A DNA stretch of 64,000 bases from Nonomuraea guangzhouensis (GTDB taxonomy: Bacteria; Actinomycetota; Actinomycetes; Streptosporangiales; Streptosporangiaceae), in NCBI RefSeq assembly GCF_019396345.1, contig NZ_JAHKRM010000002.1:1-64000 (forward strand), given 5' to 3'. A program made the translations under genes and the position numbers. This document shows, piece after piece, positions 49,084-57,514 of the stretch. Position 1 is the stretch's first letter, and each line of letters opens with the position of its first letter. The notes under the pieces are model-generated. The model ran no database searches. It was not told the DNA's origin and saw nothing but the letters and a program-made list of their open reading frames with translations.

Positions 49084-50303
49084 GGCACGTCCTTCCTGGT
49101 GACCGACTTCCTGGTGACCGACCAGATGGTCACCGGCATCGCGGGCCGCCAGCCGGTGAAGGCGCCGACGGGCGAGGCCCGCTGTACGGCCAGGCGCACC
49201 AGATCGCCGCCGAGCCGGCCGTACCACTGCCCGACCACGGCCTCGGACTCCAGGGTGACGGCGTTCACCACGAGCCGGCCGCCGGGGCGCAGCGCCGCCC
49301 AGCAGCGCTCCAGCAGTCCCGGCACGGTGGCGCCGCCACCGACGAACACCGCGTCCGGCGCGGGCAGCCCCTCCAGCGCCGCCGGAGCCCGGCCTTCGAC
49401 GACCCGCAGCGCGGGCACCCCGAGGGCGTCGGCGTTGCGCCGGATCGCGGCGGCCCGGTCGGCCCGGCTCTCGACCGCCACGGCCGCGCATGACGGGTGG
49501 CCGCGCAGCCACTCGATGGCGATGCTGCCCGCCCCCGCTCCCACGTCCCACAGCAGCTCCCCGGGCAGGGGCGCGAGCCGCGACAGGCTGACCGCGCGGA
49601 CCTCGCGCTTGGTGAGCTGCCCATCGTGCTCGTACGCCGTGTCGGGCAGCCCGGGGACCAGCGCGAGCGGTTCGGCGTCCGGCCCCGCGACGCACTCGAC
49701 GGCGATCACGTGCAGGCCGGACCGGGCGGCGGCCGTCCAGCTCTCGGCCGTTCCTGCCTGCGCGCGCTCCGCCGCCGAGCCCAGGTCCGACAGCACGGTC
49801 ATCGGGCTCGGGCCGTACCCGCGCTCCACGAGCAGCCCGGCCACCCGCGACGGGGCGTCGAGACCGGAGCCCAGCACGACGACCCGCAGCCCGGGCAGTA
49901 CGGCGGCGTTCAACGTCGCCAGGGAACGGCCCACCAGGCTGACCACCGTCACCTGCTCGACCGGCCAGCCGAGCCGGGCGCAGGCCAGTGACAGCGACGA
50001 CAGATGCGGCAGCACCCGCACGCGGGCCGTCCCGAGCAGGCGCACCAGCGTGGAGCCGACGCCGTAGAACATGGGGTCGCCGCTGGCCAGCACGCACACC
50101 TCCCGGCCCGCGTGGCTGTCCATCAGCGCGGGCAGCGCGGGGAGCATCGGTGACGGCCACGCGACCCGTTCGGCCGCTGAGGCAGGGATGAGGTCGAGCT
50201 GTCTGGGGCCGCCCATGAGCACCTCGGCGGCCTCCAGCGCCCGCCGCGCATCGGGGGCCAGCCCGGCCCAGCCGTCCGCGCCGACACCCACGACGGTGAT
50301 CAC
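49080..50303 (-). CDS. cobL: Precorrin-6Y C5,15-methyltransferase (decarboxylating)
   Basis: This 407-residue bifunctional enzyme has an N-terminal CbiE-like methylase (VVGVGADGWAGL, ASGDPMFYGVGSTL, SSLSLACARLGWP) and a C-terminal CbiT-like Rossmann methylase (LLWDVGAGAGSIAIEW). It methylates C5 and C15 and decarboxylates the acetate on ring C. GTG at 50303 overlaps the stop of the upstream PPOX gene as GTGA. The C-terminus carries a duplicated SVTRK (SVTRKSVTRKDVP), encoded by two 15-bp copies at 49092-49121. Confidence 0.95.
   Translation of the reverse strand: MITVVGVGADGWAGLAPDARRALEAAEVLMGGPRQLDLIPASAAERVAWPSPMLPALPALMDSHAGREVCVLASGDPMFYGVGSTLVRLLGTARVRVLPHLSSLSLACARLGWPVEQVTVVSLVGRSLATLNAAVLPGLRVVVLGSGLDAPSRVAGLLVERGYGPSPMTVLSDLGSAAERAQAGTAESWTAAARSGLHVIAVECVAGPDAEPLALVPGLPDTAYEHDGQLTKREVRAVSLSRLAPLPGELLWDVGAGAGSIAIEWLRGHPSCAAVAVESRADRAAAIRRNADALGVPALRVVEGRAPAALEGLPAPDAVFVGGGATVPGLLERCWAALRPGGRLVVNAVTLESEAVVGQWYGRLGGDLVRLAVQRASPVGAFTGWRPAMPVTIWSVTRKSVTRKDVP
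49092..49121 (-). repeat. 15-bp tandem duplication at the cobL 3' end
   Basis: CTTCCTGGTGACCGA occurs twice in tandem (49092-49106, 49107-49121). On the minus strand it encodes SVTRK twice at the CobL C-terminus and places a GGAAG ribosome-site-like sequence in each copy; the second serves cobM. Confidence 0.9.
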
Positions 50304-50695
50304 ATGTTCCCCAGCACTCGCTCCACCCGGATCTCCACCACGACGCGGGACGGGTTCGGCCGGGGCGGCTTGTAGCGGGCGGTGTAGCGGCGCTCGGCGT
50401 CGGCGACCTGCTCCGGCTCGGTACGCAGCACGGCCCGACCCTCCAGCGTCGACCAGTGGCGGCCGTCGACCTGGCAGAGCGCCACCCGCGCGCCGTCCGG
50501 CCCGCACGCCGCGATGAGCCGGGCCTTGTACGAGGTCGCCGAGGTGATCACCCGGGCGGTGCCGGTGGCGAGATCCAGCGTCGCGCCGACGGGCACCACG
50601 TGCGGCGATCCGTCGGGACGGACGGTGGTGAGCGTGCACAGGTGCCGCTCCTGCCAGAACGCGGCGAACGGCTCGCCCTGCTCGACCAGGTTCAC
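50300..50695 (-). CDS. PPOX-class (pyridoxamine oxidase-like) FMN/F420-dependent protein
   Basis: This 131-residue split-barrel protein resembles the actinobacterial F420-dependent PPOX family: a short N-terminal helix, TLTTVRPDGSPHVVPVGA, SYKARLIAACG, WSTLEGRAVLRTEP and RYKPPRPNPSRVVVEIRVERVLG. Its substrate is unknown. GTG at 50695 follows AAGGAG by 4 bp and is preferred to an open frame reaching 50749, which would abut the divergent cobF. It is translationally coupled to cobL (GTGA), suggesting a role linked to corrinoid synthesis, but that is inference. Confidence 0.82.
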   Translation of the reverse strand: MNLVEQGEPFAAFWQERHLCTLTTVRPDGSPHVVPVGATLDLATGTARVITSATSYKARLIAACGPDGARVALCQVDGRHWSTLEGRAVLRTEPEQVADAERRYTARYKPPRPNPSRVVVEIRVERVLGNM

Positions 50696-50757
50696 GAAGC
50701 TCCTTGGGTGGTAGGCGATGGCCAGCCTATATCCGCTGTTCTGGCACACTCTTACGG

Positions 50758-51501
50758 GTGAAGCGGCTCCTCATCATCGGCATCGGGGCCGGCGACCCTG
50801 ACCACCTGACGCTTCAGGCGGTCAAGGCCATCGCCGCCGCCGACGTCTTCTTCATCGTGGACAAGGGTGAGGTCAAGCACGAGCTCGTCCAGCTCCGGCA
50901 GGATCTGATCCAGGAGCACGGCCGGGCGCCGTACCGGATCGCCGAGGCCCGCGACCCCGAGCGCGACCGGACCACCCCCGCCTACGCCGCCGCCGTCGAG
51001 GACTGGCGGGCGCGCCGCGCGCTGGCGTGTGAGACGCTCATCCGCGATGAGCTGGCCGACGGCGAGACCGGGGCGTTCCTCGTGTGGGGGGATCCCGGCG
51101 TCTACGACAGCACGCTGGCCATCGTCGAGCAGATCCTGGAGCGCGGGCAGGTCGTCTTCGACTACGAGGTGATCCCCGGCATCAGCAGCGTCGCCGCGCT
51201 GACCGCCCGCCACCGCATCGGCCTCACCCAGGTCGGGCGGCCCGTGCATCTCACCACCGGCCGCCGCCTGGCCCAGGAGGGCGCCACCGCCGACGACGTG
51301 GTGGTCATGCTGGACGCCCACTGCTCCTTCGCCGGCCTCGACGACTTCACCATCTACTGGGGCGCCTTCTTGGGCACGCCCGACGAGATCCTGGTGGCCG
51401 GGCCGGTGGCCGAGGTCGGCGACCGCATCCGCGCCCTGCGCGCCGAGGCACGCGAGCGCAAGGGCTGGATCATGGACACCTACCTGCTGCGGCGCACGTG
51501 A
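50758..51501 (+). CDS. cobF: Precorrin-6A synthase (deacetylating)
   Basis: This 247-residue SAM-dependent methylase acts at C1 with loss of acetate in the aerobic pathway. Conserved regions are LIIGIGAGDPDHLTLQAVKAI, VDKGEVKHELVQLR, LVWGDPGVYDSTLAIVEQIL, VIPGISSVAALTARH and VVMLDAHCSF. It is transcribed divergently from the PPOX-cobL-cobM-cobK operon across a short intergenic region. GTG at 50758 has no strong ribosome site, so leaderless translation is possible. Confidence 0.95.
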   Translation: MKRLLIIGIGAGDPDHLTLQAVKAIAAADVFFIVDKGEVKHELVQLRQDLIQEHGRAPYRIAEARDPERDRTTPAYAAAVEDWRARRALACETLIRDELADGETGAFLVWGDPGVYDSTLAIVEQILERGQVVFDYEVIPGISSVAALTARHRIGLTQVGRPVHLTTGRRLAQEGATADDVVVMLDAHCSFAGLDDFTIYWGAFLGTPDEILVAGPVAEVGDRIRALRAEARERKGWIMDTYLLRRT

Positions 51502-51511
51502 GCGGAACGGC

Positions 51512-53428
51512 TCACTCCCATGGCTGCCGGTACGACGGCTGGTAGGCCCGCAGCCGCAACCGCAGGGTCAGCGTGACGGTCGTGCCCGCCGGTAGCTCGA
51601 CCGTGAGGTGCGGCCCGTTCACCGCGAGCTCGGTGCTCGACGGGACCGGCTCGTGGTGGATGTACTCGGTGTCCCGACCGGTCCAGCCGGGCTCGGCGCC
51701 GGTCGCGGTGGCGGTGACGATCTCATGCTCGCCGAACGCGCCGGCCTGGACGACGAGCACGCGGTCGTCGGTGGCCGAGAGGTTGACCAGCGTGACCACG
51801 GTGGCCTCCGGCTCGATGGCGCTGACCAGGGCGGCCACCTGGTCCGGCACGCCGGGACGGCGGCGGACGGCGTCGAAGTAGCGGACCCTCGCCTGCTGGA
51901 GGCCGCCGTTGTAGATGACCTGCGGGCCGCCCCACATCAGCTGGGCCAGCGCCTCGGTCACCACCGGGTTGACGTTCTGCCACAGGTGGATCGCCTCCTC
52001 CGGCAGGTCCCGGTCGGCGTTGGCGAGCAGCAGGGCGATGCGGCGGCGGGCCTGGGCGTGCGCGGCGGCGAGAATCTGCTGGGGATAGTCCGGATTGTCG
52101 CCGCACAGGTAGGCGTACCAGGGCTCCTCGTGCCCGGCCTCCTCCTTGTCGCGGAACGGCCGTACCGTCGCCCAGTCATAGCCGGTCGCGGCGCGCAGCG
52201 CGTCCAGGCGGGCTCGGTCCTCGGCCGCGCCGGTGTGGTGCCAGAGGGCGAACGGGACCGAGGTCTGGATCGGGTTGTAGTCGAACCAGCCCTTGTCGCT
52301 GTGCCGGTAAGGCACGAGAAGGGTGGGGGTGTCCACGTCAGAGCCGAGATGGGCGCGCCAGCGGCCCTGGTTGGCCGAGTCGCTCTGGCTGAACGGCAGC
52401 TTGACGCCGAGGCCGATGATCGCGTCCAGCAGGGACCGGACCAGGTCCAGGTAGCCGTCGTCCCGGGTGGCCAGCGCGGCGCTGAGCGCGCCGACGGCGG
52501 TCGCCTGGCCGACGCTGTACATGCCGTGCGGCCAGGTCCAGCCGTAGTGCCCGCCGTACCAGCGCCCGTCCAACTGGCTGCCGACCACACCGTCCAGGCC
52601 GACGTTGTCCGGGATGACGCCGCCGTTGTCCTGGGCCCGGCGCTGCCAGGCTCCGACGTACTCGCGCAGCCAGGCGGCGTACCGCTCGTCGCCGGAGACC
52701 AGGTAGGCGTTGCAGACCAGGCCGGCCACGCTCAGGTTGCCGGCCGCGTCGCCCCGGCCCAGGCGCTCGCGCATCTCCGCGCCCAGGCGCGGATCGTCGG
52801 CGAGCGGCGGGACCGGCGCGTCGGGCGGCAGCAGCCAGTCCAGCGGATAGCCGTACTGGGCGGCCTCCGCCTCCGTCCAGGGATAGGCGGGGGTGTCGGA
52901 CACCCCTTCCCGGGCGCCGCCGCTGCCGTTGTGCGGGGCCTTGATGATGCGGCGCGCCGCGTCGTAGTTGGCCGGGCCGAGGTAGAGGTCGGCGAACCGG
53001 GTCGCCCGATCCGCCCAGGCCGCCGGGTCGGCGGCGGTGAGGAAGTAGGTGAAGAGCAGGCTCTCCCCCTGATGGAACCAGTCGTAGCCGATCTCGAACT
53101 CGTCGGCGAACATACCGAGCTCGGTCATCTGGGCGACCACGCCGTGCCAGTGGTGGGCGCACGCCGGCAGCAGGTCGTCCGCGCCGCCCAGCAGGTAGAG
53201 CTGGGGCCAGTTGAAGAACGGTTCGAAGAAGTCGTCCGCGCCATCACGGGTGGACAGCCGGCCGGTGTAGCGCAGCGAGCCGTCAGGCCGGGTGTACCGG
53301 TCGGCGAACAGCCGCCACCCGCTGTCCAGCAGGTCCAGCAGCGCGCGCTGGGACAGCGCCCACGCCGGGGGTTCGATGACGGGGACGCTCGCCGTGACAA
53401 CGGGCGGGCGCCGGGCGGGGCTGGTCAT
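51512..53428 (-). CDS. Uncharacterised glycosidase-like protein in a sugar ABC operon
   Basis: I do not recognise a named family with certainty. The protein is about 638 residues, has no signal peptide and is therefore probably cytoplasmic. It is rich in aromatic and acidic helix-loop motifs (FEPFFNWPQLYLLGG, GYDWFHQGESLLFTYFLTA, HYGWTWPHGMYSVGQA, GWFDYNPIQTSVPFALWHHTG) suggestive of an (alpha/alpha) toroid carbohydrate-active enzyme, with a C-terminal beta-rich part (TLVNLSATDD, VELPAGTTVTLTLRL). It lies downstream of a MalFG-type transporter and binding-protein gene, so it may act on the imported sugar. ATG at 53428 has GAGGAG 10 bp upstream; ATG at 53446 is an alternative. Confidence 0.6.
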   Translation of the reverse strand: MTSPARRPPVVTASVPVIEPPAWALSQRALLDLLDSGWRLFADRYTRPDGSLRYTGRLSTRDGADDFFEPFFNWPQLYLLGGADDLLPACAHHWHGVVAQMTELGMFADEFEIGYDWFHQGESLLFTYFLTAADPAAWADRATRFADLYLGPANYDAARRIIKAPHNGSGGAREGVSDTPAYPWTEAEAAQYGYPLDWLLPPDAPVPPLADDPRLGAEMRERLGRGDAAGNLSVAGLVCNAYLVSGDERYAAWLREYVGAWQRRAQDNGGVIPDNVGLDGVVGSQLDGRWYGGHYGWTWPHGMYSVGQATAVGALSAALATRDDGYLDLVRSLLDAIIGLGVKLPFSQSDSANQGRWRAHLGSDVDTPTLLVPYRHSDKGWFDYNPIQTSVPFALWHHTGAAEDRARLDALRAATGYDWATVRPFRDKEEAGHEEPWYAYLCGDNPDYPQQILAAAHAQARRRIALLLANADRDLPEEAIHLWQNVNPVVTEALAQLMWGGPQVIYNGGLQQARVRYFDAVRRRPGVPDQVAALVSAIEPEATVVTLVNLSATDDRVLVVQAGAFGEHEIVTATATGAEPGWTGRDTEYIHHEPVPSSTELAVNGPHLTVELPAGTTVTLTLRLRLRAYQPSYRQPWE

Positions 53429-53458
53429 ACGCTGCGTACTCCTCATTTCGCGTAATGC

Positions 53459-54349
53459 TCATCCCTTGGTCGCGCCGGCGGTCAGCCCGGCGACCAGGAA
53501 GCGCTGTGAGAACAGGAACACGAGCAACACCGGGGCGATGGAGACCAGGGTGGCCAGCACCAGTTCGGGCGGCTGCACCTCGGCGTTGGCCCCGACGACG
53601 GGATTGAAGGTGGGGGTCGCGGCCAGCATCTGCGTCAGGCCGACCTGCATGGGGTAGTTGCCGCTGTTCGGCAGCATCACGTACGGCAGGAAGAAGTTGT
53701 TCCAGTTGTTGACGAAGCTGAAGAAGGCGACCAGCGCGACCACCGGCTTGGCCAGCGGGAGCGCCACCCGGACGAAGGTCGCGGACTCGCTGCAACCGTC
53801 CAGCCGGGCCGCGTCCAGCAGTTCGCCGGGGACGCTGGTGGAGAAGTAGATGTAGGTCAGGTACACGCCGAACGGGAAGAACGACATCGGCAGCACGACC
53901 GAGGCCGCCTTGTTGACCAGCCCGAGGTAGCTGAGCTCCAGGAAGATCGGCAGCACCAGGGCGGTCGCCGGCATCAGCATCACGACCAGGGTGACGATGA
54001 GCAGCAGGCGCCGGCCCTTGAACCGCATGAGCGCCATCGCGTACCCGGCCGGGATGCCGACCAGCAGGGTCAGCGCCACCGAGAGCGCGGAGTAGACGAC
54101 GGAGTTCGTCATCCAGGTCAGCACCGCCCCGTCCTGGAAGGACATGAGGTGCTGCCAGTTCGTGACGAGCGAGCCGATCGAGCCCGGTGACAGCGGGTTT
54201 CCGTGGATCAGGTCGGCCGGGCTCTTGGTCGAGGCGAGCAGCAGCCACACCATGGGCAGGACGAAGAACAGCGCGAAGGCCAGCAGCAGCACGGTGACGA
54301 GTCCCCGGCCCACCACGCGGGCGACGCCGGCGGTGGGATCAGTCCGCAT
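53459..54349 (-). CDS. Carbohydrate ABC transporter permease (MalG type)
   Basis: This 296-residue membrane protein has six hydrophobic segments and the EAA loop ELLDAARLDGCSESATFVRVALPLAKP that contacts the ATPase, as in MalG-type CUT1 permeases. Its ATG overlaps the end of the MalF-type gene by 11 bp. No ATPase is encoded here; actinomycetes commonly use a shared MsiK-type ATPase encoded elsewhere. Confidence 0.93.
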   Translation of the reverse strand: MRTDPTAGVARVVGRGLVTVLLLAFALFFVLPMVWLLLASTKSPADLIHGNPLSPGSIGSLVTNWQHLMSFQDGAVLTWMTNSVVYSALSVALTLLVGIPAGYAMALMRFKGRRLLLIVTLVVMLMPATALVLPIFLELSYLGLVNKAASVVLPMSFFPFGVYLTYIYFSTSVPGELLDAARLDGCSESATFVRVALPLAKPVVALVAFFSFVNNWNNFFLPYVMLPNSGNYPMQVGLTQMLAATPTFNPVVGANAEVQPPELVLATLVSIAPVLLVFLFSQRFLVAGLTAGATKG

Positions 54350-55238
54350 CGAACAGACCTCCCTTCGCGACGAACAGGCCGGCGCAGCACAGCGCCACGA
54401 TGAGCAGGTCCATGGCGATCGCCGCCGAGCCGTTGAAGTCGTTCTGGTCGAAGGCGTACAGGTAGGCGAGCTGATTGAGCGAGTAGTCGGTGCCGACCAC
54501 GCCGAAGCTGGCCTGCGAGACGAGCTGCGGCTCGACGAAGAGCTGGGTGCCGGCGGCGAGGGACAGGATCAGCATGTAGACGATCCACTTGCGCAGCATC
54601 GGCAGCTGCACCCGCCACGCCGTCTTCACCGGCCCGGCGCCGTCCACCTTGGCCGCCTCGATCACCGTGTACGGGATGCTGTTCAACGCGCCGTACATGA
54701 CCACGATCCAGCCGCCCGCGCCGGTCCAGAAGGCGATGACGGTGAAGATCCACGGCAGGTGCCCCGGCGCGATCACCTTCACCAGCGTGTCGCCCCACAG
54801 CGCGCGGACGAGACCGTCCACCGGGCTCACGGACGGGTCCAGCATGAACAGCCACAGCAGCACGCTCGACGCGCCGGCCAGCGCGCCCGGCACGTAGTAG
54901 ACGAACCGCAGCGCGGCCTTCGACCAGCGCGAGGTGAGCCGGTGCACCACAAGCGCGAGCACCAGGACCAGCACGGTCAGGGTGACCAGCCACAACACGA
55001 GGTAGGTCGCCACATGCCCGACCGCGGACAGGAACCGGTAGTCCTGGGCGGTACGGACGAAGTTGGCGATGCCGGCGAAGCGCCCGTCGGCATCGGTGAA
55101 GGCGAGGTAGAGCGCGTACACCGTGGGCGCGACCCCGAACGCGATCAGGAGCACCACATAGCCGGAGACGAAGACGTGCCCGGCGGCCGGCCGCCAGGGA
55201 CCGGACCGGCCCCTGGCGTGGGTGGCGACGACGCTCAC
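54339..55238 (-). CDS. Carbohydrate ABC transporter permease (MalF type)
   Basis: This 299-residue permease has six membrane segments (starting VFVSGYVVLLIAFGVAPTVYALYLAF) and an EAA-like loop (YTVIEAAKVDGAGPVKTAWRVQLPMLR). It would pair with the MalG-type subunit. GTG at 55238 overlaps the stop of the binding-protein gene as GTGA; the longer open frame upstream is not coding. Expression is probably controlled by the divergent GntR regulator. Confidence 0.92.
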   Translation of the reverse strand: MSVVATHARGRSGPWRPAAGHVFVSGYVVLLIAFGVAPTVYALYLAFTDADGRFAGIANFVRTAQDYRFLSAVGHVATYLVLWLVTLTVLVLVLALVVHRLTSRWSKAALRFVYYVPGALAGASSVLLWLFMLDPSVSPVDGLVRALWGDTLVKVIAPGHLPWIFTVIAFWTGAGGWIVVMYGALNSIPYTVIEAAKVDGAGPVKTAWRVQLPMLRKWIVYMLILSLAAGTQLFVEPQLVSQASFGVVGTDYSLNQLAYLYAFDQNDFNGSAAIAMDLLIVALCCAGLFVAKGGLFDAD

Positions 55239-56586
55239 TTGGTGACCTGGTATCCGGACACCTGAGCCTGCTGCTCGATCGCCGTCTGCCAGTCCGGGAG
55301 CAGGGACTCGATCGTCTTGCCCGCGGTCTGGCCGGGGATGACGGTCTTGGCCCACACCGCCTCCGCGCTGAACTCAGGCGAACCCCAGCCGGACCAGACC
55401 TGCCCGGCCGCGGCGGTGATCGGCGCGGCGATGTCACCGGCGTAATAGCCGCTGTCCTGCTGCTTCTTGATCCACTTCGTCGCCGCGGCCGAGAAGGCGG
55501 GGTAGCCCGGCGAGAGGGCGACCTGGTACTCGTCGGAGGTGGCGACCCAGCTGATGAAGTCCTTGGCCGCCTGCAGGTGCGCGGTGTGCCGTGACAGCCA
55601 CCAGGTGCCGCCGCCGACGTTGCCGGTCACCGGCGGGTTCTGGTCCGTCCAGTGCAGCGCGGGGCGACCGCGAGCTCGCCCTTCGGGGTCTTGAGCGTCC
55701 CCTGGAACACCGCCCCGCCGTACCAGGCCGGGCCGGGCAGCATGAGCACCTTGTCGCCCTGGTTCTTGGCGAAGTCGGGCCCGAACAGCGGCAGCATGGA
55801 CATCGTCTTGTTCGCGACCAGCTTGTCCAGCATCCGCGCGGTCCGTACGCACTTGGCGTCGGTCACCTTGACGGTGATCGCCTTGGCGCCGGTGACCTGG
55901 TTCGCCGGGCACTCGCCGCCCCACATGTAGATCTCCGGCGCCCACGCGTCACCGGCCGTGCCGACGATGTATCCCGGGTGCTCCGCGGCCACCTTCTCGC
56001 CCAGCGCCTGGTAGTCCTCCCAGGTGGCGGGCAGCGTGTAGCCGAACTTGTCGAGCAGCTTCTTGTTGTACCAGAGCACCACCTGGGCCAGGTCGTTGCG
56101 CAGGCAGTAGACGGTGCCGTCGACGGAGCAGACGTCGAGCGCGCCCTTGGCGAAGCCGCCGAGCGTGGCGTCGTCGAGCAGGCCCTTGTTGAGCGGGGCG
56201 ACGAAGGCGTCGTCACCCTGCGAGGCCCAGGAGGCGGTGTTGTTGTCGGTGGTGAACACGACATCGGGCCAGCCCTCGCCGGCCCGGTTGAACAGTTGCA
56301 CCTTGGTCTTGAGGGTGTTGGAGCCGTTCGCGTTGCCGTCGTAGGTGACGATGTCCAGCGGTACGCCGGGGTGCGCGGTCTGGTAGGCCTTCGCGGCGTC
56401 GAGCCGGGTGGAGTCCACCCAGACCACGAGCTTGCCGTCCTTCTTCTGCTCGGCGGTGGTGAACCCGTACGGGGAGCCAGTACTGCCGGTCGGCTTCGAA
56501 GAACCCGCTGGGTTCGGGGGACCACAGGCCGCGACGGCGAGAAGAACCGCGGCTGCGGTCACCACCGACAGGCTTCGTCGTCTCAT
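55235..56586 (-). pseudogene. Frameshifted sugar-binding lipoprotein of the CUT1 ABC transporter
   Basis: An N-terminal part (ATG 56586, GGAGG 5 bp upstream) encodes a lipoprotein signal with lipobox AVAAC and a solute-binding domain through GTLKTPKGELAVAP. The natural continuation (ALHWTDQNPPVTGNVGGG ... to the stop at 55235) lies in another frame. The break is a one-base loss in or beside the G4 run at 55661-55664; restoring one base would rejoin a protein of about 450 residues. As read, translation ends at 55627. It may be a true null allele, recent decay, or a sequencing error. The intact permeases downstream argue for recent change or error. Confidence 0.85.
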
Positions 56587-56616
56587 TGGGGCCTCCGTTA
56601 ACGCCACGTTTCGAGA

Positions 56617-56639
56617 TATGACATCATACCTATGACGTC
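56617..56639. promoter_or_regulatory. Putative GntR operator between binding-protein gene and regulator gene
   Basis: The element contains TATGACATCATA (56617-56628, arms TATGA/TCATA) and a second half-like TATGACGTC (56631-56639). It lies in the short region between the divergent binding-protein and regulator genes. FadR-subfamily GntR regulators usually bind such short palindromes near their own gene; binding here is inferred. Confidence 0.55.
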
Positions 56640-56687
56640 TTCACAATGGTCTATACTCAGAAGCTGTCGCAATCAGCGGAGGGCATG

Positions 56688-57455
56688 TTGACTCAGCACG
56701 CGGAAGGTCCCTGGACGGACGACCCGGTGCGGCCACACCCACCCGCGAAGCGGCCCCGCCGCGTCCGGGCTCCCAAGCTGGGCACCACCGTCGTCGAGCA
56801 GCTGGTCGACGACATCATCCGCGGCACGCTCCGGCCGGGTTCGGCGCTGCCGCCCGAGGCCGAGCTGTGCGAGGAGTTCGGTGTCAGCCGTACGGTGATC
56901 CGCGAGTCCGTCAAGGTGATCCAGGAGAAGGGCCTCGTCCGGATCGAGCACGGCCGCGGCACGCTGGTCACCGACCCGCGGCAGTGGAACCTCCTCGACG
57001 ACGTCGTGCTCACCTCAGTGATCGCGCACGACGAGAACGTGACCTTCCTCGACGAGCTGGTCACGGTCCGCACCGCGCTGGAGGCCGAGATGGCCGCCGC
57101 CGCGGCCCTGGCCCACACCCCCGACGACGATCAGCACATCGCCGAGGCGCTGGGCGTCATGCGGACCAACCTGGCCTCCGCCCCCGATTTCGGCGCCGCG
57201 GACGTCCGCTTCCACGACGCGATCATGGCGGCCTCCCGCAACCGGCTCGGGCGGGCCGTCGTCAACAGCATCCACGACAAGGCCCGCACCAGCATGCGCT
57301 ACCACGGCGAGTACAACGAGGCGGTCATGCACCAGACGCTGGACGAGCACCAGGCGATCAGCGACGCGATCTCGGCCGGCGATCCGGCGGCCGCGGCGGC
57401 GGCGATGCGCAAGCACATCGTCGACTCATGGAACCGCCGACGCCCCGCACAGTGA
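56688..57455 (+). CDS. GntR-family (FadR/FCD) transcriptional regulator
   Basis: This protein of about 255 residues has an N-terminal winged helix (VVEQLVDDIIRGTLRPGSALPPEAELCEEFGVSRTVIRESVKVIQEKGLVRIEHGRGT) and a C-terminal all-helical FCD effector domain with the metal/ligand pattern DVRFHDAI and DEHQAISDAI. It likely represses the divergent sugar-transport operon until a sugar-derived ligand binds. TTG at 56688 has GGAGGG 4 bp upstream; ATG 56685 is too close to it and ATG 56646 has no site, so the start is uncertain. Confidence 0.9.
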   Translation: MTQHAEGPWTDDPVRPHPPAKRPRRVRAPKLGTTVVEQLVDDIIRGTLRPGSALPPEAELCEEFGVSRTVIRESVKVIQEKGLVRIEHGRGTLVTDPRQWNLLDDVVLTSVIAHDENVTFLDELVTVRTALEAEMAAAAALAHTPDDDQHIAEALGVMRTNLASAPDFGAADVRFHDAIMAASRNRLGRAVVNSIHDKARTSMRYHGEYNEAVMHQTLDEHQAISDAISAGDPAAAAAAMRKHIVDSWNRRRPAQ

Positions 57456-57463
57456 AAACACCC

Positions 57464-57492
57464 GGCCCCGGCACGCATCGCGCGCCGGGGCC
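57464..57492. terminator. GC-rich hairpin between convergent GntR and amidase genes
   Basis: A perfect 9-bp stem (GGCCCCGGC / GCCGGGGCC) with an 11-base loop lies between the 3' ends of two convergent genes. No clear T-run follows on either strand, so it may act as a bidirectional, U-tract-poor actinobacterial terminator. Confidence 0.7.
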
Positions 57493-57514
57493 AGGTGATC
57501 GCTTCTAGATGCGG

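Noticed and set aside
51498..51515. GTGAGC/GCTCAC hairpin between cobF and the glycosidase-like gene as a terminator
   Set aside because: The 6-bp stem is short, overlaps both gene ends and has no T-run, so the support is too weak to list.
55235..56586. Programmed frameshifting in the binding-protein gene
   Set aside because: No slippery heptamer or downstream pseudoknot is evident, and the first frame ends soon after the break with a junk-like tail, so a simple indel or error is more likely.
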